Source: Delphinus delphis
Taxonomy: Eukaryota > Chordata > Mammalia > Artiodactyla > Delphinidae
Direction: 5' to 3'
Assembly: GCF_949987515.2 (NCBI RefSeq)
Contig: NC_082688.1
Coordinates: 74,156,731-74,220,730 of the forward strand
DNA length: 64,000 bases
Below the pieces are notes generated by a model that worked only from the letters and a program-made list of their open reading frames with translations, ran no database searches and was not told where the DNA came from. The position numbers were made by a program, and so were the translations under genes. Shown here piece by piece: positions 23,096 to 34,620 of this stretch; position 1 is the stretch's first letter, and each line of letters begins with the position of its first letter.

Positions 23096-24224
23096 AATCA
23101 ACAATGGCAATCAATATAACATCATTATAATATCATAACTAGTAATATTACAGGAAATCCCTTTTGAGAGGCTCAGCCTCTCCTACTTGGTTCTCAGTTT
23201 CATATATAAAACTATAGATATTAAGAAATGTGTTATGTATTAAGTAGGAAGATGTAATTGTAAAATGAGCATTGTTATAGGTAAAGGTGAAAACTATTTT
23301 CTTTGGCATGCTTTATTAAGTACAGAAAGAATGGAGTTAATGTATGATTCACAAACGAGGTTCCAGGAGGAACCAATGATAATGGCAACTTAACTATGAA
23401 TCAAACTAAGGGCAACACAAGATATAGTTCTAATTTTGCAATATCTGTACCCTCTCAGCCATAGATTAGTGAATAGCTGTCCCTGCACAGGAGATGTGCC
23501 TACCTAAGTCTCCTTTTTGCTGATCTTCCCTGCCTCTGCTCTGTGGACTTCTCTCTCCTCTCTACTGGTTTGAGAATATCCACAGAGCAACATGGCTACT
23601 GAAATCTTCCGCCTTCCCTTTCCAGTTCCATAGCCTGCTCTATCCCCAACCCAGGTGTTATTTGGTGAGATTTAATTTTGTGAGCGATGCTAACTGCTTA
23701 TCTCCTCCCAATCTCCCACTTGATTAGACCAAGCCTTATGGGACGAAGCAACAGCCTTCCCTTCTCATTGCAAAGGCACAATATTTATTCCATGTTATTC
23801 TCCTCCCTCCTGTAACTACTGAACTTCTGCAACACGTCTAAAATTGTATGAAATCTGCTACTCAGAATACACAGTATCTTTGTTTTGGCCTTGTATATGG
23901 ACCCATTTTGTGAATGTCACTTATGTCTTGATGAGAATGAATCTAAAGGTCAATTAGAGGATTTTAGATACATCCATAGGATCAGGTCTGTTATACTGAC
24001 ACTCAAAAAATCTATACTATTACTAATTCTGTTATCAGCTACTTCTATTAGTTTCTAGGAGATAGCTGTTCTCAGTAAGAGTATGATTTGGTTGATAGGA
24101 TCAAATTTTTATAAAATGTTAAGCTTGATTTAATACGTATGTACAGAAACTTACACATCATTGAAAGCAGTTTCATTCTTCTTAAGCATAAAAAATCATT
24201 CCTAAAAAATTGAGTATGAACTAT
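23096..24224. other. Unassigned DNA
   Basis: No repeat or gene recognised over 1.1 kb. Confidence 0.5.
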
Positions 24225-25905
24225 GCAACAAAGGGAGTCTTAACAATACTAAAAAACTGTCTTACAGGTTATTTGATGATCATGTTATAAATTAGAAATT
24301 AACAAAAAGAATTGGAGGGTTAACAAAAAACTTAGAAATTAAAGAATACTTTCAAGGAGTTAATGTGTTACAGAATTCACAATTGAAATCATGACCTATT
24401 TAAAATAACGAAAACTCCATGTACCTGGTAATTAAGTATGTACTTATAGCAAAAATTGCTGGCTTAAAAACATACATACAGTAATAGTCTAATCACCAAG
24501 TGGTTTTAGGCTAATGTCCATATATATATATATATATAAAAATATAAATATAAATATATAATATATATAGTAAAACATAAGTCTCTACCTCACAACAAAT
24601 AAAGGAATAAGTTCAAAATATATTAATCAGTGTGTAAAGAAAAAGTACAACTTTTAAATTCTTGGAAGAAAATATTGGAGAAAATCTTTATAACAATGGG
24701 ACAGAGCTAGATTTCTTTAAGACATAAAAAGAGCAAATCATAAATTAAAAGATTTATAAATTTGATTATATTATTTTTAATGTATGAAAAAGACACTATG
24801 TCAAGCTTAAAAAAATCAATAGAAGACTGGGAGATATTTTCAAGGCATAAAATTGTCAAAATTAATTGATTTATATGTACATTAAAATCAATATAGAAAT
24901 CAAAGACTACTGTAGAAGAAAATTGCAAGAATATGGACAGACAGGCAATAAAAGAGGAAATAAAAATGGTCATTATATTTATGAAGAGACACTTGACCTC
25001 ACTAGTAGTCTGAGATACAAAAATTACAATAACAATAAGGTAACATATCACTGCAGATAGCCATAAGGAAATAAATAAAATCTGAATATACCACCTTCTG
25101 ACAAGGATGTAGAGAATGAACCACAGCTTCCACAGCCAGAAGAATTATGTATTTTTATAACCGCTATTGAGAACAATTTGGTATTATTAAATTTAGGCAG
25201 TGTGTGCATGTTTGCACAACAATGTGCATTAAAACATTCTTTATAATATATAAAAAAGTAAAAGAAATAACCTAAGTACTCATTAGTAGGGGAATAGCTA
25301 AGTGAGTAGTATTTATACAGCGTAATAGTTTAAAACAGTTCAAATGAATAAACTGTATTACCTGATTGAACAGATGAATATGGGAAACAATGCTGAGTGA
25401 AAAAAAGATGCAGAAACATGTGCAATATATTTATGTAAAATGTAAATACATGCAGATCAGAACTCTATATCATTTGGTCATAGATACATGTGTCTGTGGT
25501 AAAATTATACACACAAACCTCAAGGCAGTGGCTACAACTCCGAGGAGAGTTATGGCAATAAGAGGGGTGTAGTTTGTTTCAATAAAAGAGTTGAAATTTT
25601 GAAATTAAAAATAATACCTGAAACAGTTATGGCAAACTGTTCATGTTTGGTAAATCCGAGTTGTGAAGACATAGTGTTTTTGGTGTTATTATGTATAGTG
25701 TTTTGCAAGTTAGAAATAATCCACAATTTTAAGAAAGATGCCCTTGGGTAAAAGGATGTACACCAAAATGTTATTAGTGGTTGTTCCCAGGTGAAGGAAT
25801 TGCAGACTTTTGTTGTATACTTCTTTCTACATCTAACTTTTTCTAATTTTTCTTCAAAAAGAATATTTCACTTTTATTATCAGAATAAAATTCATCTTTT
25901 TTTTT
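24225..25905 (+). mobile_element. Old L1 (L1M-type): ORF2 3' part and 3' UTR
   Basis: Runs from an ORF2 segment ('ataaattagaaattaacaaa...gaaattaaagaatac') through 'caatagaagactgggagata' and 'gagacacttgacctcactag'. It ends with 'gatgtacaccaaaatgttat...cttttattatcagaataaa'. Order and spacing follow old L1. A (TA)n expansion lies at about 24518-24568. Reading frames are broken throughout. Confidence 0.8.
24518..24568 (+). repeat. (TA)n/TATAAA simple repeat
   Basis: About ten TA units followed by irregular AAATATA units. Confidence 0.9.
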
Positions 25906-27934
25906 TAAAAAGCATATCTAGGGCTCTCCTCCGAAGATTTCTTCTGAAACTAAGCTGCTGTCACACTGAAGGTGATATGGCTAGAGAAGGTATCATCTCT
26001 TTGAAGAGTTAACAGAAGTTTATTTTGGATTCCTTTCAATCCCATTTAAAAAGCTGCCTTTGTTAACCGAGGACACGGATGCTAACATTTATTATCATCA
26101 GAATCAGTGGGGCAGAGTGACTTATTCTTGGCACTGAAATTTAGGTTCCTGAGGAGTAAAACTTCATCCCAAAATGCAAATGATAAAACTGAGTGCACTA
26201 TTCTTCTCTCTATATTTCTAAGGATTACTTGGACTATATAGTTGAGGCAGTTTGCTTTGCTAAAATAAGATCAATGTCTCCTGCCTGGTTGTGACTGAGA
26301 CTTGTTTGCCTGGATTTACAGGGAGTACTTTCATAACTGTTCCTGATGATACGAGGCTCTTAAATTGACATATTCTGATTTTTTTTAAATGGTAGGATTT
26401 TCATACTGAGTACAACACCAAACTTAACAGGTCGAAGGAGAAAATGGATTTCTGATCAGGAGAAAGCATAGCTGTGCACCCATATCTTCTCTAGCACCCA
26501 GTCATGCTTATTTGACACAATTTACACCTAAATTAGTTATATTTTAACACTTTTTGGCAATAGTTATATCCAAAAATTACATTTGCTGCACAGGCATTCA
26601 ATATACCACTGGATGATTATTGATTTTTTTCAAGGTCTTTCAAAACCTTGATGTTTTTAAGAGGAACTGTCACACTCAGCATCTCTTTCCCTAGACTGAG
26701 AATATATGATTTTATCACGTGCAGTGGGCTTAGGCAGCAAGAAAACCCTTTAGGCTGATGGCATATTCTCAAGATTCCTTGAGGTTAATTAAAAATGGAC
26801 ACTGTAACATTATGCAAAGAAGTCTAAGCTTCCCTTCCTGGAATGGAGAAATAAACAACAAATTTTCCCAGCTTTGTCAAGTGCTTTACAGAAATCATAA
26901 AAGGATGTGGTGAGACCAATTGTTTCTAAAGAAAATAAATAATGATATGAAACTTTTGCTTTTCTAAAAATCCTGTTTTGATCTTTCAAGGTATCACTTC
27001 ATTTATAACATACACACACACAGCCTGAATTAGATATTCTACTGACATGTTTTGGAAGGAGGGAAGATTAAGCTAGGTGTTTTGATATTCAAACCGACTG
27101 TTCCATGGTTTCTAATCATTGCAAACCTGATGTTTTAAATCATTAAGCCATTCCCTCTAGCTTACCATGGGAATATATTTCCATATAGTTTGCTGTGATA
27201 TATTGAGAGAGATAAGAATTAGAATTCATTTGCCATTTAATTTTTCTCCCAAAGTGACTTAAAAAGGTCATCTAATGCCCACAATTCTTCTATTTCCAGA
27301 ATATTTTTATTTCATCTATCAGGAACACTTGTGTCAAGGTAATTTATTTGACTAGACTTTTAGGATTTCAGCATCATGGTTATATTTATTTGAATTAATC
27401 CAGAGTTCCACCTGATTCTAACCAGCAAAGTATGAGAAAACAGAAAATGGTAATATGTAACAACTCTAATTTATCATGAAGTAAGTTCCTGCATTTTTCC
27501 TTACACTGAAGAGAGCTCAAAATATCACAGGTGTCCATTTTTAATTTTAGTACTCACTTGCTCTTAAAACTTATCCCAAGTTATTGAGGCGTCTCTGACC
27601 TAAAACAAATTTTCTTACATGAACGTTTGGTTTGGTTTCATTTATTGAGTTTTCTGATAATATTATATAATTTCTTCTCCTCCCTGCTGTCAATTCCCAA
27701 CTCCCCACCCTCTGAGATTCTGGAGCAATCAAAATGAAAAAAAGAAGTAAAAACCTACAGGAGAGCTGAGGATCAGGAGCTTCAGAAGATCAATGTGGAG
27801 AAGTTTCTAAAACAAGTAGGACAGGAAGCAGGAGTCCTGAGACAGGAACCCCATCAGATTTGAGATCCAAGTGTGCTTTCTGAGGCTAGAGAACTTGTAA
27901 CTGGATGGATTCCAGAGCAAAGGGTGAAAGGAAC
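25906..27934. other. Repeat-poor DNA, possible conserved non-coding region
   Basis: Two kilobases without a recognisable repeat. 26590-27360 contains evenly spread AT-rich homeodomain-type words (TAATTA, ATTTGCAT-like) and E-box-like words. This is a weak suggestion of regulatory DNA; alignment to other mammals would be needed to show it. Confidence 0.35.
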
Positions 27935-28020
27935 ATCATGCTATATTTCCTTCATGTCCCCAGAATTTACCAATTATCTGATACAGAACAGGTTCTCAAT
28001 AAATATTTGTTGAAACAGGA
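27935..28020 (+). mobile_element. L2 LINE 3' end
   Basis: 'tcatgtccccagaatttacc' and 'ggttctcaataaatatttgt' match the L2 terminus. Confidence 0.7.
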
Positions 28021-28249
28021 AAAAATAAGTAAATGAGTAAATAAATAAAAATTAAAGTAGCAAACTATGCATAACTGAAACGTCTCTCTAAATCCTAAAA
28101 CCGTCTCAATCCCTCTCCTTTCCTTTTCTCAGAGACCTCCTGGTTCAAGTTCTAAGCAGTGGCTCAGTAATGGCTGACAGAATAAAACATTCCACCCAGC
28201 ATCCGACCAAAGATTCTAAGCTCTTAGTATATAAAAGTACTCCCAGACA

Positions 28250-28385
28250 AACCTGGTAAATGCTGATTCTCAGGCCACCCAAAGACTCTGATTTAGTTGT
28301 TTAGGATAGGAAATTAAAATCTACGTTTTTAAATATCTCAAAGTGATCTGGAGATTCAGACAGACTTGGAATCTCATTGTGAAAA
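28250..28385 (+). mobile_element. MER5A-like DNA transposon fragment (hAT-Charlie)
   Basis: 'aatgctgattctcaggccac', 'gactctgatttagttgttta', 'aaagtgatctggagattcag' match the MER5A interior. The termini are decayed. Confidence 0.6.
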
Positions 28386-28504
28386 ACAATAAAATGGACC
28401 TTTGATAAATGTTGATGGAATGAATAAAACTTGATGAAGGCTGGCCCTGTCGAGGTTCCACTGCTTTGGTTTATGGGGATAGGCGAATGTTATCTACTGG
28501 AAGA

Positions 28505-28572
28505 TAAAATAACAGCAGCTATTTATTAAGTGCTTACTAGTACCTTTCACAGTTGCTTGCCCTGGCAAATAA
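28505..28572 (-). mobile_element. MIR SINE fragment
   Basis: 'aacagcagctatttattaag' and 'tgcttactagtaccttt' match the complement of the MIR 3' end. Confidence 0.65.
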
Positions 28573-30127
28573 TCTGTACAAGCCACTAATGACCAACCAT
28601 TTTTAAAACCCCCTCCCCTTGAGGCCAGAAGTAGCTTTGACCTTAGCTCTGCTAAGTACCTGCTCAGGAAGGACTAAAGAGTATGTGAGAGCATGGCATT
28701 GGGTCCCTGGAGAGTTGCTGAGTCTTGTTTCCATCTCATCTCTACATTTAGTAAAATAGAAAAATGAAACCAAAAGAATTTTTAAAATCATCCATTTTCC
28801 TTAAAACACAGCATAAGTTTTTACCATAAAAGAAAACTTGGAAAATGAAACAATTTCATTTACTCTTAGTTTAACTGTCCTGGGCACCCAAAATAATGGA
28901 GGGCATTGCCCGGGTCTCACTGTGCTCTTCCTCCGCTCGTTAAGGCCCTTAATCCTCATCCTTAGGAAGAATTTTCAGATGGAAAACACTGATAGGTAAT
29001 TCCATCACATCAACTGTAGTCTAAAAAGAAACAGTATCTGGATTCTCATCCTACTGTTTTAAGCCAGCCAATTTATATGAGTCCCCCAGGTACGTATTAC
29101 ACGGATATTTCCACAGGTAAAGAAGGCATGTATCACCTCTCAATGTGCAGGCAATTGCACATGAAATACCTCTGTGGCTTGTTGCTGAAAAGTCACACCT
29201 CTGATCCACAAATCGTCTCAATTTAACCATTTTTCAACATGTTAATACATTTCCCTATTTTAAATTCCTGCTTAGTGGAAAGTTTCCCCATTGAGCATCT
29301 GATTTAATTTTGTCTGCTTGGATGCCCTTTAGGTAAAGGACACCATTCAATATCGGAATTAGAAGCATTCTATTCATTTCTCCCCCTGCAGCCAGGGAAA
29401 GAGAAAGAAGAGCGCAAAGAGGCAGAGACTCAAACAACTCTCGATGCAGCAATTCTCCAGCCGCTGAGCAATGAGGTTTCATACGCTGCTGGAGGACCCA
29501 TTCATCTTAATCCATCTGGAAAGAGGGCTACGCACAATATTTCACAATCTAAGTACTTTCTGACAAATCTATTAATTATGCACTCAAACAAATTATTTGC
29601 TGCCTGTGGAGAATTGCTACTGGATTTTCTCTTGTGCCAGAATCCATGTTCTCTTTTCTGCTTTTAACTCATTGCTGTCATTGACACAGTCATATGAGTC
29701 CCCTATTTTTAATCATCCATCATTTTAAATTTAGATATGGTCACTAGGAGAGAAGCTGAACTAGAGAAGGCTGAGGTAACATGGCACCTAATAGCCGAGA
29801 GACGTTTTCTGCCTACTTCCTTACACCTTTTGTCTTCAAGCATTCTCCTTTGCCAGGGTGTATGGAAGATGTCTCTTTTACATGCTAAACCAACAGATGA
29901 GACCATTTGTCTATGGCTTACTGACGCTTCCCACTGACAACTTCTTTTCCTCAGTTCTGAAGACAAGTCCTCCTCCACAACACATGAATAACAACTTTCT
30001 GAAACATGCCCAATGTTTAGAAGAAAGAATAGAGTTGCAATTTATTCTCAATAATTTGGTGATTACCCTCAAGTTCTAGTATATCATTTAAACAGCTCAA
30101 ATCTTTAAAAAATAATAATAATTTACT
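28573..30127. other. Repeat-poor DNA, possible conserved non-coding region
   Basis: No repeat recognised over 1.5 kb. 29050-29700 looks the most structured: a strong 3' splice-site-like tract ending at 29390 is followed by a frame open from 29308 to 29666. There is no ATG near its start, no matching splice donor and no recognisable domain, so I do not call a gene. Confidence 0.4.
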
Positions 30128-30355
30128 TCCTAGCCTTAGAGGTACTACATGCAATTACAGAAAAATATTGAAAACAATTACAAAGAGATAAAAATAAAAA
30201 GCACCCATGATACCATCTTTTTAAAAATGTGTGTACACCTTTCTAGTCATTTTATATATATTGAAAATGTGTGTGCTATATATTGAAATATACATGTATA
30301 TGTAGTTTTGTATGGATTTTTTACTTACCATTTCATACATATTTTCTACATTACT
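30128..30355. mobile_element. Old L1-like 3' UTR fragment
   Basis: The pattern 'acagaaaaatattgaaaac...aaaagcacccatgataccat...acctttctagtcatttta...tacttaccatttcatacata' follows a common old LINE 3' UTR. Subfamily and orientation uncertain. Confidence 0.5.
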
Positions 30356-30363
30356 GAGGCCTT

Positions 30364-30780
30364 GACATTTGTTGGTGAAATACAATTAAGAACGAAATCT
30401 TCTCCCAACCCAAAAATCCTCTCCAGAAAGACAGAAGAGAAAGAAGACACTTTTTTTTTTTATTGAATAAGCATTACACCAAAATGTAATCTTCATTACA
30501 AGCAATCTGCCAAGGGATTGCAAAGACAGAAAGACATCTCACCCTTTTATACAGCCAAGCAGATACAACCCATCACATACACGTTTTCAAAATAAATAAT
30601 AACTAGTCCTCAAATAAGACTACTCGACAGCACCATTTGTCACAAACAGTTCCTCCCAACTTTACCTGGCAATTGAGGTGACCATCTGTTAGCTAATGAG
30701 CTTTATCCGAAGGAGAAACGAACTTCTCCTATCTTTATGACAGGAGGCACTTCTGCAACATGGAGCAAGGTACAAACATT
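30364..30780 (-). mobile_element. Solo LTR of an endogenous retrovirus, minus strand
   Basis: On the minus strand the element runs from TGTACC (30774) to CCAACA (30370), about 405 bp. It contains a TATA box (TATAAAAG, complement of 30543-30550). About 80 bases downstream lies AATAAA (complement of 30459-30464), followed by a pyrimidine-rich U5-like region. Flanking 6-base duplications on the + strand are gacatt (30364-30369) and aacatt (30775-30780). No gag, pol or env nearby. The 6-base duplication hints at a class II element; the family is not identified. Confidence 0.65.
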
Positions 30781-31514
30781 TTAATTTGTATTTGCTCTTA
30801 CAACATACACAAAATTTTAGACATATTTTCATTTCCTGTCATAAAGGTAGAGAGTAATTTAGCTAAGTATCCTTCACTAATTAATTTTTAAATACTCCTA
30901 TTTTAAATAGTTTTGCAATGTACATTCTTATGAATAAAGTTTTCAAGCACTTTTATTTACTTTCAAAGACCACATGAAATATGACGGTGTTCTCTTTGGG
31001 ACAAAGAGAAAAAACAGTAAATATTGCATTCAAAAACAAACACATGCATGCCTTGGAGACACACACACATACAGTTAGTGCACTTCTGATAATTTAAAAC
31101 GCATACGGCAAGTATATCCAGTAACCAGCTGCATAAACTCATCAAACGCATCAAATGCTTAGAAAAGGTAATGTTCAGATCCTAACCATCAAAATCCCAA
31201 GTTCAGGATGAGCTCCTTAAGAACATCCATAAACCGGCCAACTGTTCAATCCATGCAAATATGGAGCATTTACACCCCATCTCCTGACTCTTAGAGCTGC
31301 TGCTTCTGTAATAAGCCCAAGAGCCTCAAATTTTAATGGTCAATAGCTCTTCTGATAATGGGACTAAATCATTTTCCCAATGGCAGTTGGGTGGCTTGGA
31401 AAAGTGAGTGGGTCTTCAAGAAGAAAACAGAGTAAAATATTTTATTTTTCTACTTTAGAGGTGATGCTGAGTCAAGACTTGTTTTTAGTTTTTCCAAAAT
31501 AATTTTTTCTTCCT
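30781..31514. other. Unassigned DNA
   Basis: No repeat or gene recognised. Confidence 0.5.
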
Positions 31515-31655
31515 TTTGAAGTAGGTAGACTGCCATTTTATGCCTAAAGAAAATGAGGTGCTGGGGGGGGGGGTGGTCACACAGCAAACAAGTGGCAAAT
31601 CCAAAATTCAAACTCATCACTGTCAGATTTCAAAATTCCTGTTCTCTGCATGATA
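31515..31655 (-). mobile_element. MIR SINE with poly-G interruption
   Basis: 'tgcctaaagaaaatgaggtg', 'ggtcacacagcaaacaagtg' and 'ccaaaattcaaactcatcac' match the complement of MIR. A run of about ten G residues at 31564-31573 interrupts the core. Confidence 0.65.
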
Positions 31656-32593
31656 GGAGGATGCAGTAACCATAGGCTAATTTCTGCTCCTTGTCTTGAA
31701 AAGTATCTGTACGCAAATTAGTTTTAACTTCATAATCACTAGAAGAAAAGGCTGCTGTATAAAACTCAAGAACTTGTAACTGAACTAGTAGATGGCAACA
31801 GATTTGAAAAAGAATTTGTACAGAATTTCAGAATCTAGACTCAATAAACAGAGAAAGGAAACAAGGTAAAGTCCTACTGATGTGCAAAATAGCCAGTTTT
31901 ATTTGCCATAATTTAATCTCAGAGAAAAAAATCCTCCCAGCCAGCTTAAATTTTAATGAATTGATGATAATTTCATAAATTGCACTTCCCTAAACTCAAT
32001 TTGTCTTCCTGAGATTTAGCAATGATCATCAGATGTTCGCTGTATATTAGCAAAAGAAAAGGTGAAATGCTAAAATTTATAATGAATGATTCATCTCAAT
32101 ATAGCAGCGAAACTTGGTTTTTAATTTTTTAAAGAAAAAACTTTTATGGAAATATCAAATTACATAATTTATGTTGGAGAGAAGTTAGTCATAGCAACTA
32201 GGGCTTCATTACCTTTCTCTAAAGAATGCCACTTCTTTTGCTAATATACTGTTCTCTTTTCAGTACCTGAAGATTGTGAGTTTGTTAATCACTAACATAA
32301 CCCCTTTGCAAAAGATGGGAAAATGCACCATCAATACTTATTTTACTGTTTAAAAGATTATATTCAATAGTTAAAATAGTCCTCTTTTTTCATAGTATAG
32401 AATTTCAATCAAATCATGGTTGAGCACAAAAACAGTTTAGTCACTGAAACAGTATCCCCTGATTTAGCTTTTCCTAAGAGATGTAGCATGGTATCCTCAC
32501 CAGTCCAGGTTTGAAACTGGATAATAGGTCTAGAATGTAGAGTGTGGAGTTAGATGACACCATCCTCTTACGTATCGGCTTGCTCAATTTTCC

Positions 32594-32594
<1 letters not shown>
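31656..32594. other. Unassigned DNA
   Basis: No repeat or gene recognised. Confidence 0.5.

Positions 32595-32624
<30 letters not shown>
32595..32624 (+). repeat. (TA)n(CA)n microsatellite
   Basis: About ten TA units followed by five CA units. Confidence 0.95.
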
Positions 32625-33414
32625 AAGAATGAAAGAATTAAGCAAAGGACTCACGGATATGAGAATATGGTAATACTGCCATCGGTTGCCATCATGACGT
32701 AGCCTCTCTGTCCATCCATACTCCCATCCTCAGTTTGGCCTAATGGACTAGTTTTGAGCCTCAAAGAGGAGGAAGACCATCCAAAAATGAAGAGGCTGAC
32801 TCATGACAATCAGGACTGCCTTGGAGCACAAGGACAAAGTAAAACATGAGTTCAGGATAGGATGGGTGTTGGGCAGCGGGAAGAGGCAGACAGCCTCCTC
32901 ATGTCAGGACCAAAGAGAGCAGCAGAATCGAATCGTGACTGCAAAGTAGGAATACAACAGCAGCGGTGCTCACTTAATGTAACCGAGTGGCAGACCCAAG
33001 GCAGATCTCTCACTGGGCCCTGGAGAAGACATGAGTGGGGGATTACTTGTTCATTAGCAAATGGATTTTAGCAGTAATGAATTGAAGATAATCATGTTAA
33101 TGAGATATAATTCATACCTACTATCCAGTCAGGCCTTGGCCATGGAATTTATATATTGTGTTGTACTTACATCATCTTTAAACCATCTAGTTTCTTAAGA
33201 CTTTTCTTGTGACTCTTGCCAATAAAATATTTCATACTAATGAAAATTTTCTGAAAGAAGACACACATACTGTACCTGGACACTCCCCATCATTGTCCAC
33301 TATGGAAAGCAACTCTAGTGAAGAAGCTTGAAACAAAACATACCTGATTTCAACGCATTAATATGCCAGCCTCAGTAGAATCTTCCAAGGGAGATTGGGA
33401 GACTAAGGATTAAA
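32625..33414. other. Unassigned DNA
   Basis: No repeat or gene recognised. Confidence 0.5.
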
Positions 33415-33510
33415 CATTAATTAAGCACCTTCAACGTACCAAGACCTGTGCCAGGCATTCAGCAATATCATGTAACTCTCACTTCAGCTAGAAGGAGGAT
33501 TAATGACCAC
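33415..33510 (-). mobile_element. MIR SINE fragment
   Basis: 'ttaattaagcaccttcaacg', 'ctgtgccaggcattcagca' and 'tcatgtaactctcacttcag' match the complement of the MIR 3' half. Confidence 0.65.
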
Positions 33511-33643
33511 TGTGTCAGACAAAATCAGAAGAAGTAGAATTCAGTTTATAAACTTGTCCCATAACTAGCCTTTGAAAGACTCCTGTGACATTTTCCACTG
33601 GAGGCTACGTTTTCTCCCTTTTATTTCCGGAAATCAATAAAAC

Positions 33644-33672
33644 AATACCCTAAGTCTAACCATAACCCTAAC
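33644..33672 (+). repeat. Short degenerate telomere-like repeat
   Basis: About four CCCTAA-related units in a row, two exact and two altered. Could be chance. Confidence 0.4.
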
Positions 33673-33960
33673 TCTTATCTTCCCATATCTCTTTTCCAGC
33701 CTAACTACAAGAGACGCATGCAGACAGCCTTTCAGCAAACAGCCTACATGCTGGCAAGACACACCACTAAAAGATTCAAGACCCTAATATTCTGAAAATT
33801 TCAACAACTGGGAGAGTTCACTGCAAACAAAAGAAACGGACCCTGGCTGACTTCAGCACAAAACAAAATTTCTTCTAGGCATACATGTGAGCTTATATAA
33901 TCAAAAGGACCTGGAACAGCCCCGGCTAAGGAAAGAGAGCAACCAGGTTAACTCTGGGGA

Positions 33961-34620
33961 GCAGAAGCAAATGGGCCACGTCGTCAAGGCTCTACTGTCA
34001 GGATGAATCAGCCGCGGACTACTTCCATCAGGAGATAACTCTGCTCAAGATGCAGGTTCGGCAAGAGAGGGAGACCGCGGGCCCACCCGGGTCACGTGCC
34101 CACCCAGGTCACGTGCCCGCCCGGGCCTCGGCAGGGGTGAGGAAGGCTCAACGATAGAGCCCAAGCGAGGCTGCGTGCGGCCGGGGAGGAGACGTCCCCC
34201 ACAGGAGAATCAGAGCGCTGGGCTGGAGAAATAACAGATACCCGGTACAGGAACGAGAGGCCTCCTGTGCCCTCACGAATGCCCTGCCTCGTCACATTAC
34301 GGGGCGAGCGCTTTCCGCTTGCTCACAGGCTCCTCACACACAGCCCTCTGGAGCTGAGGCTGGGCCACCGAGAGCTCGGGCTCCCTATCACCACGCACCA
34401 CAACCCCTTCCGGCTTTGATTCATTACACACGTCGCTTCTATCTTAGCCACCGGAACATGATATATATGGTAATTTATTTCACTGCTTTGTACTTGCTGC
34501 CGCCCCTCACGTCGCGTATCATTTATTTAGGCTGAGTTCTGCATCGGCAGCAGTGAACACGAAGACCCACCCCTCAGTCGAAGAGAAAAGAACTCTCCCC
34601 CGGCCCTCCTCACACAGGGA
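33961..34620. promoter_or_regulatory. CpG island with two CACGTG E-boxes, candidate promoter
   Basis: By eye I count 28 CpG in 33961-34320, and CpGs stay frequent to about 34620; the surrounding sequence has very few. The densest part (34081-34200) is roughly 70-78% G+C. A 17-base unit, ggtcacgtgcccaccc plus one base, is tandemly doubled, placing CACGTG at 34093-34098 and 34110-34115. These E-boxes bind bHLH factors such as USF, MYC/MAX or CLOCK/BMAL1. No TATA box and no recognisable first exon are visible, so direction is unknown. Candidate TSS region of an unannotated transcript, or an orphan island. Confidence 0.5.

Noticed and set aside
24707..25051. 114-codon minus-strand frame
   Set aside because: Antisense of an AT-rich old L1; hydrophobic low-complexity product caused by composition.
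33644..33672. True interstitial telomere
   Set aside because: Only two of about four units are exact, so it is listed only as a weak observation.
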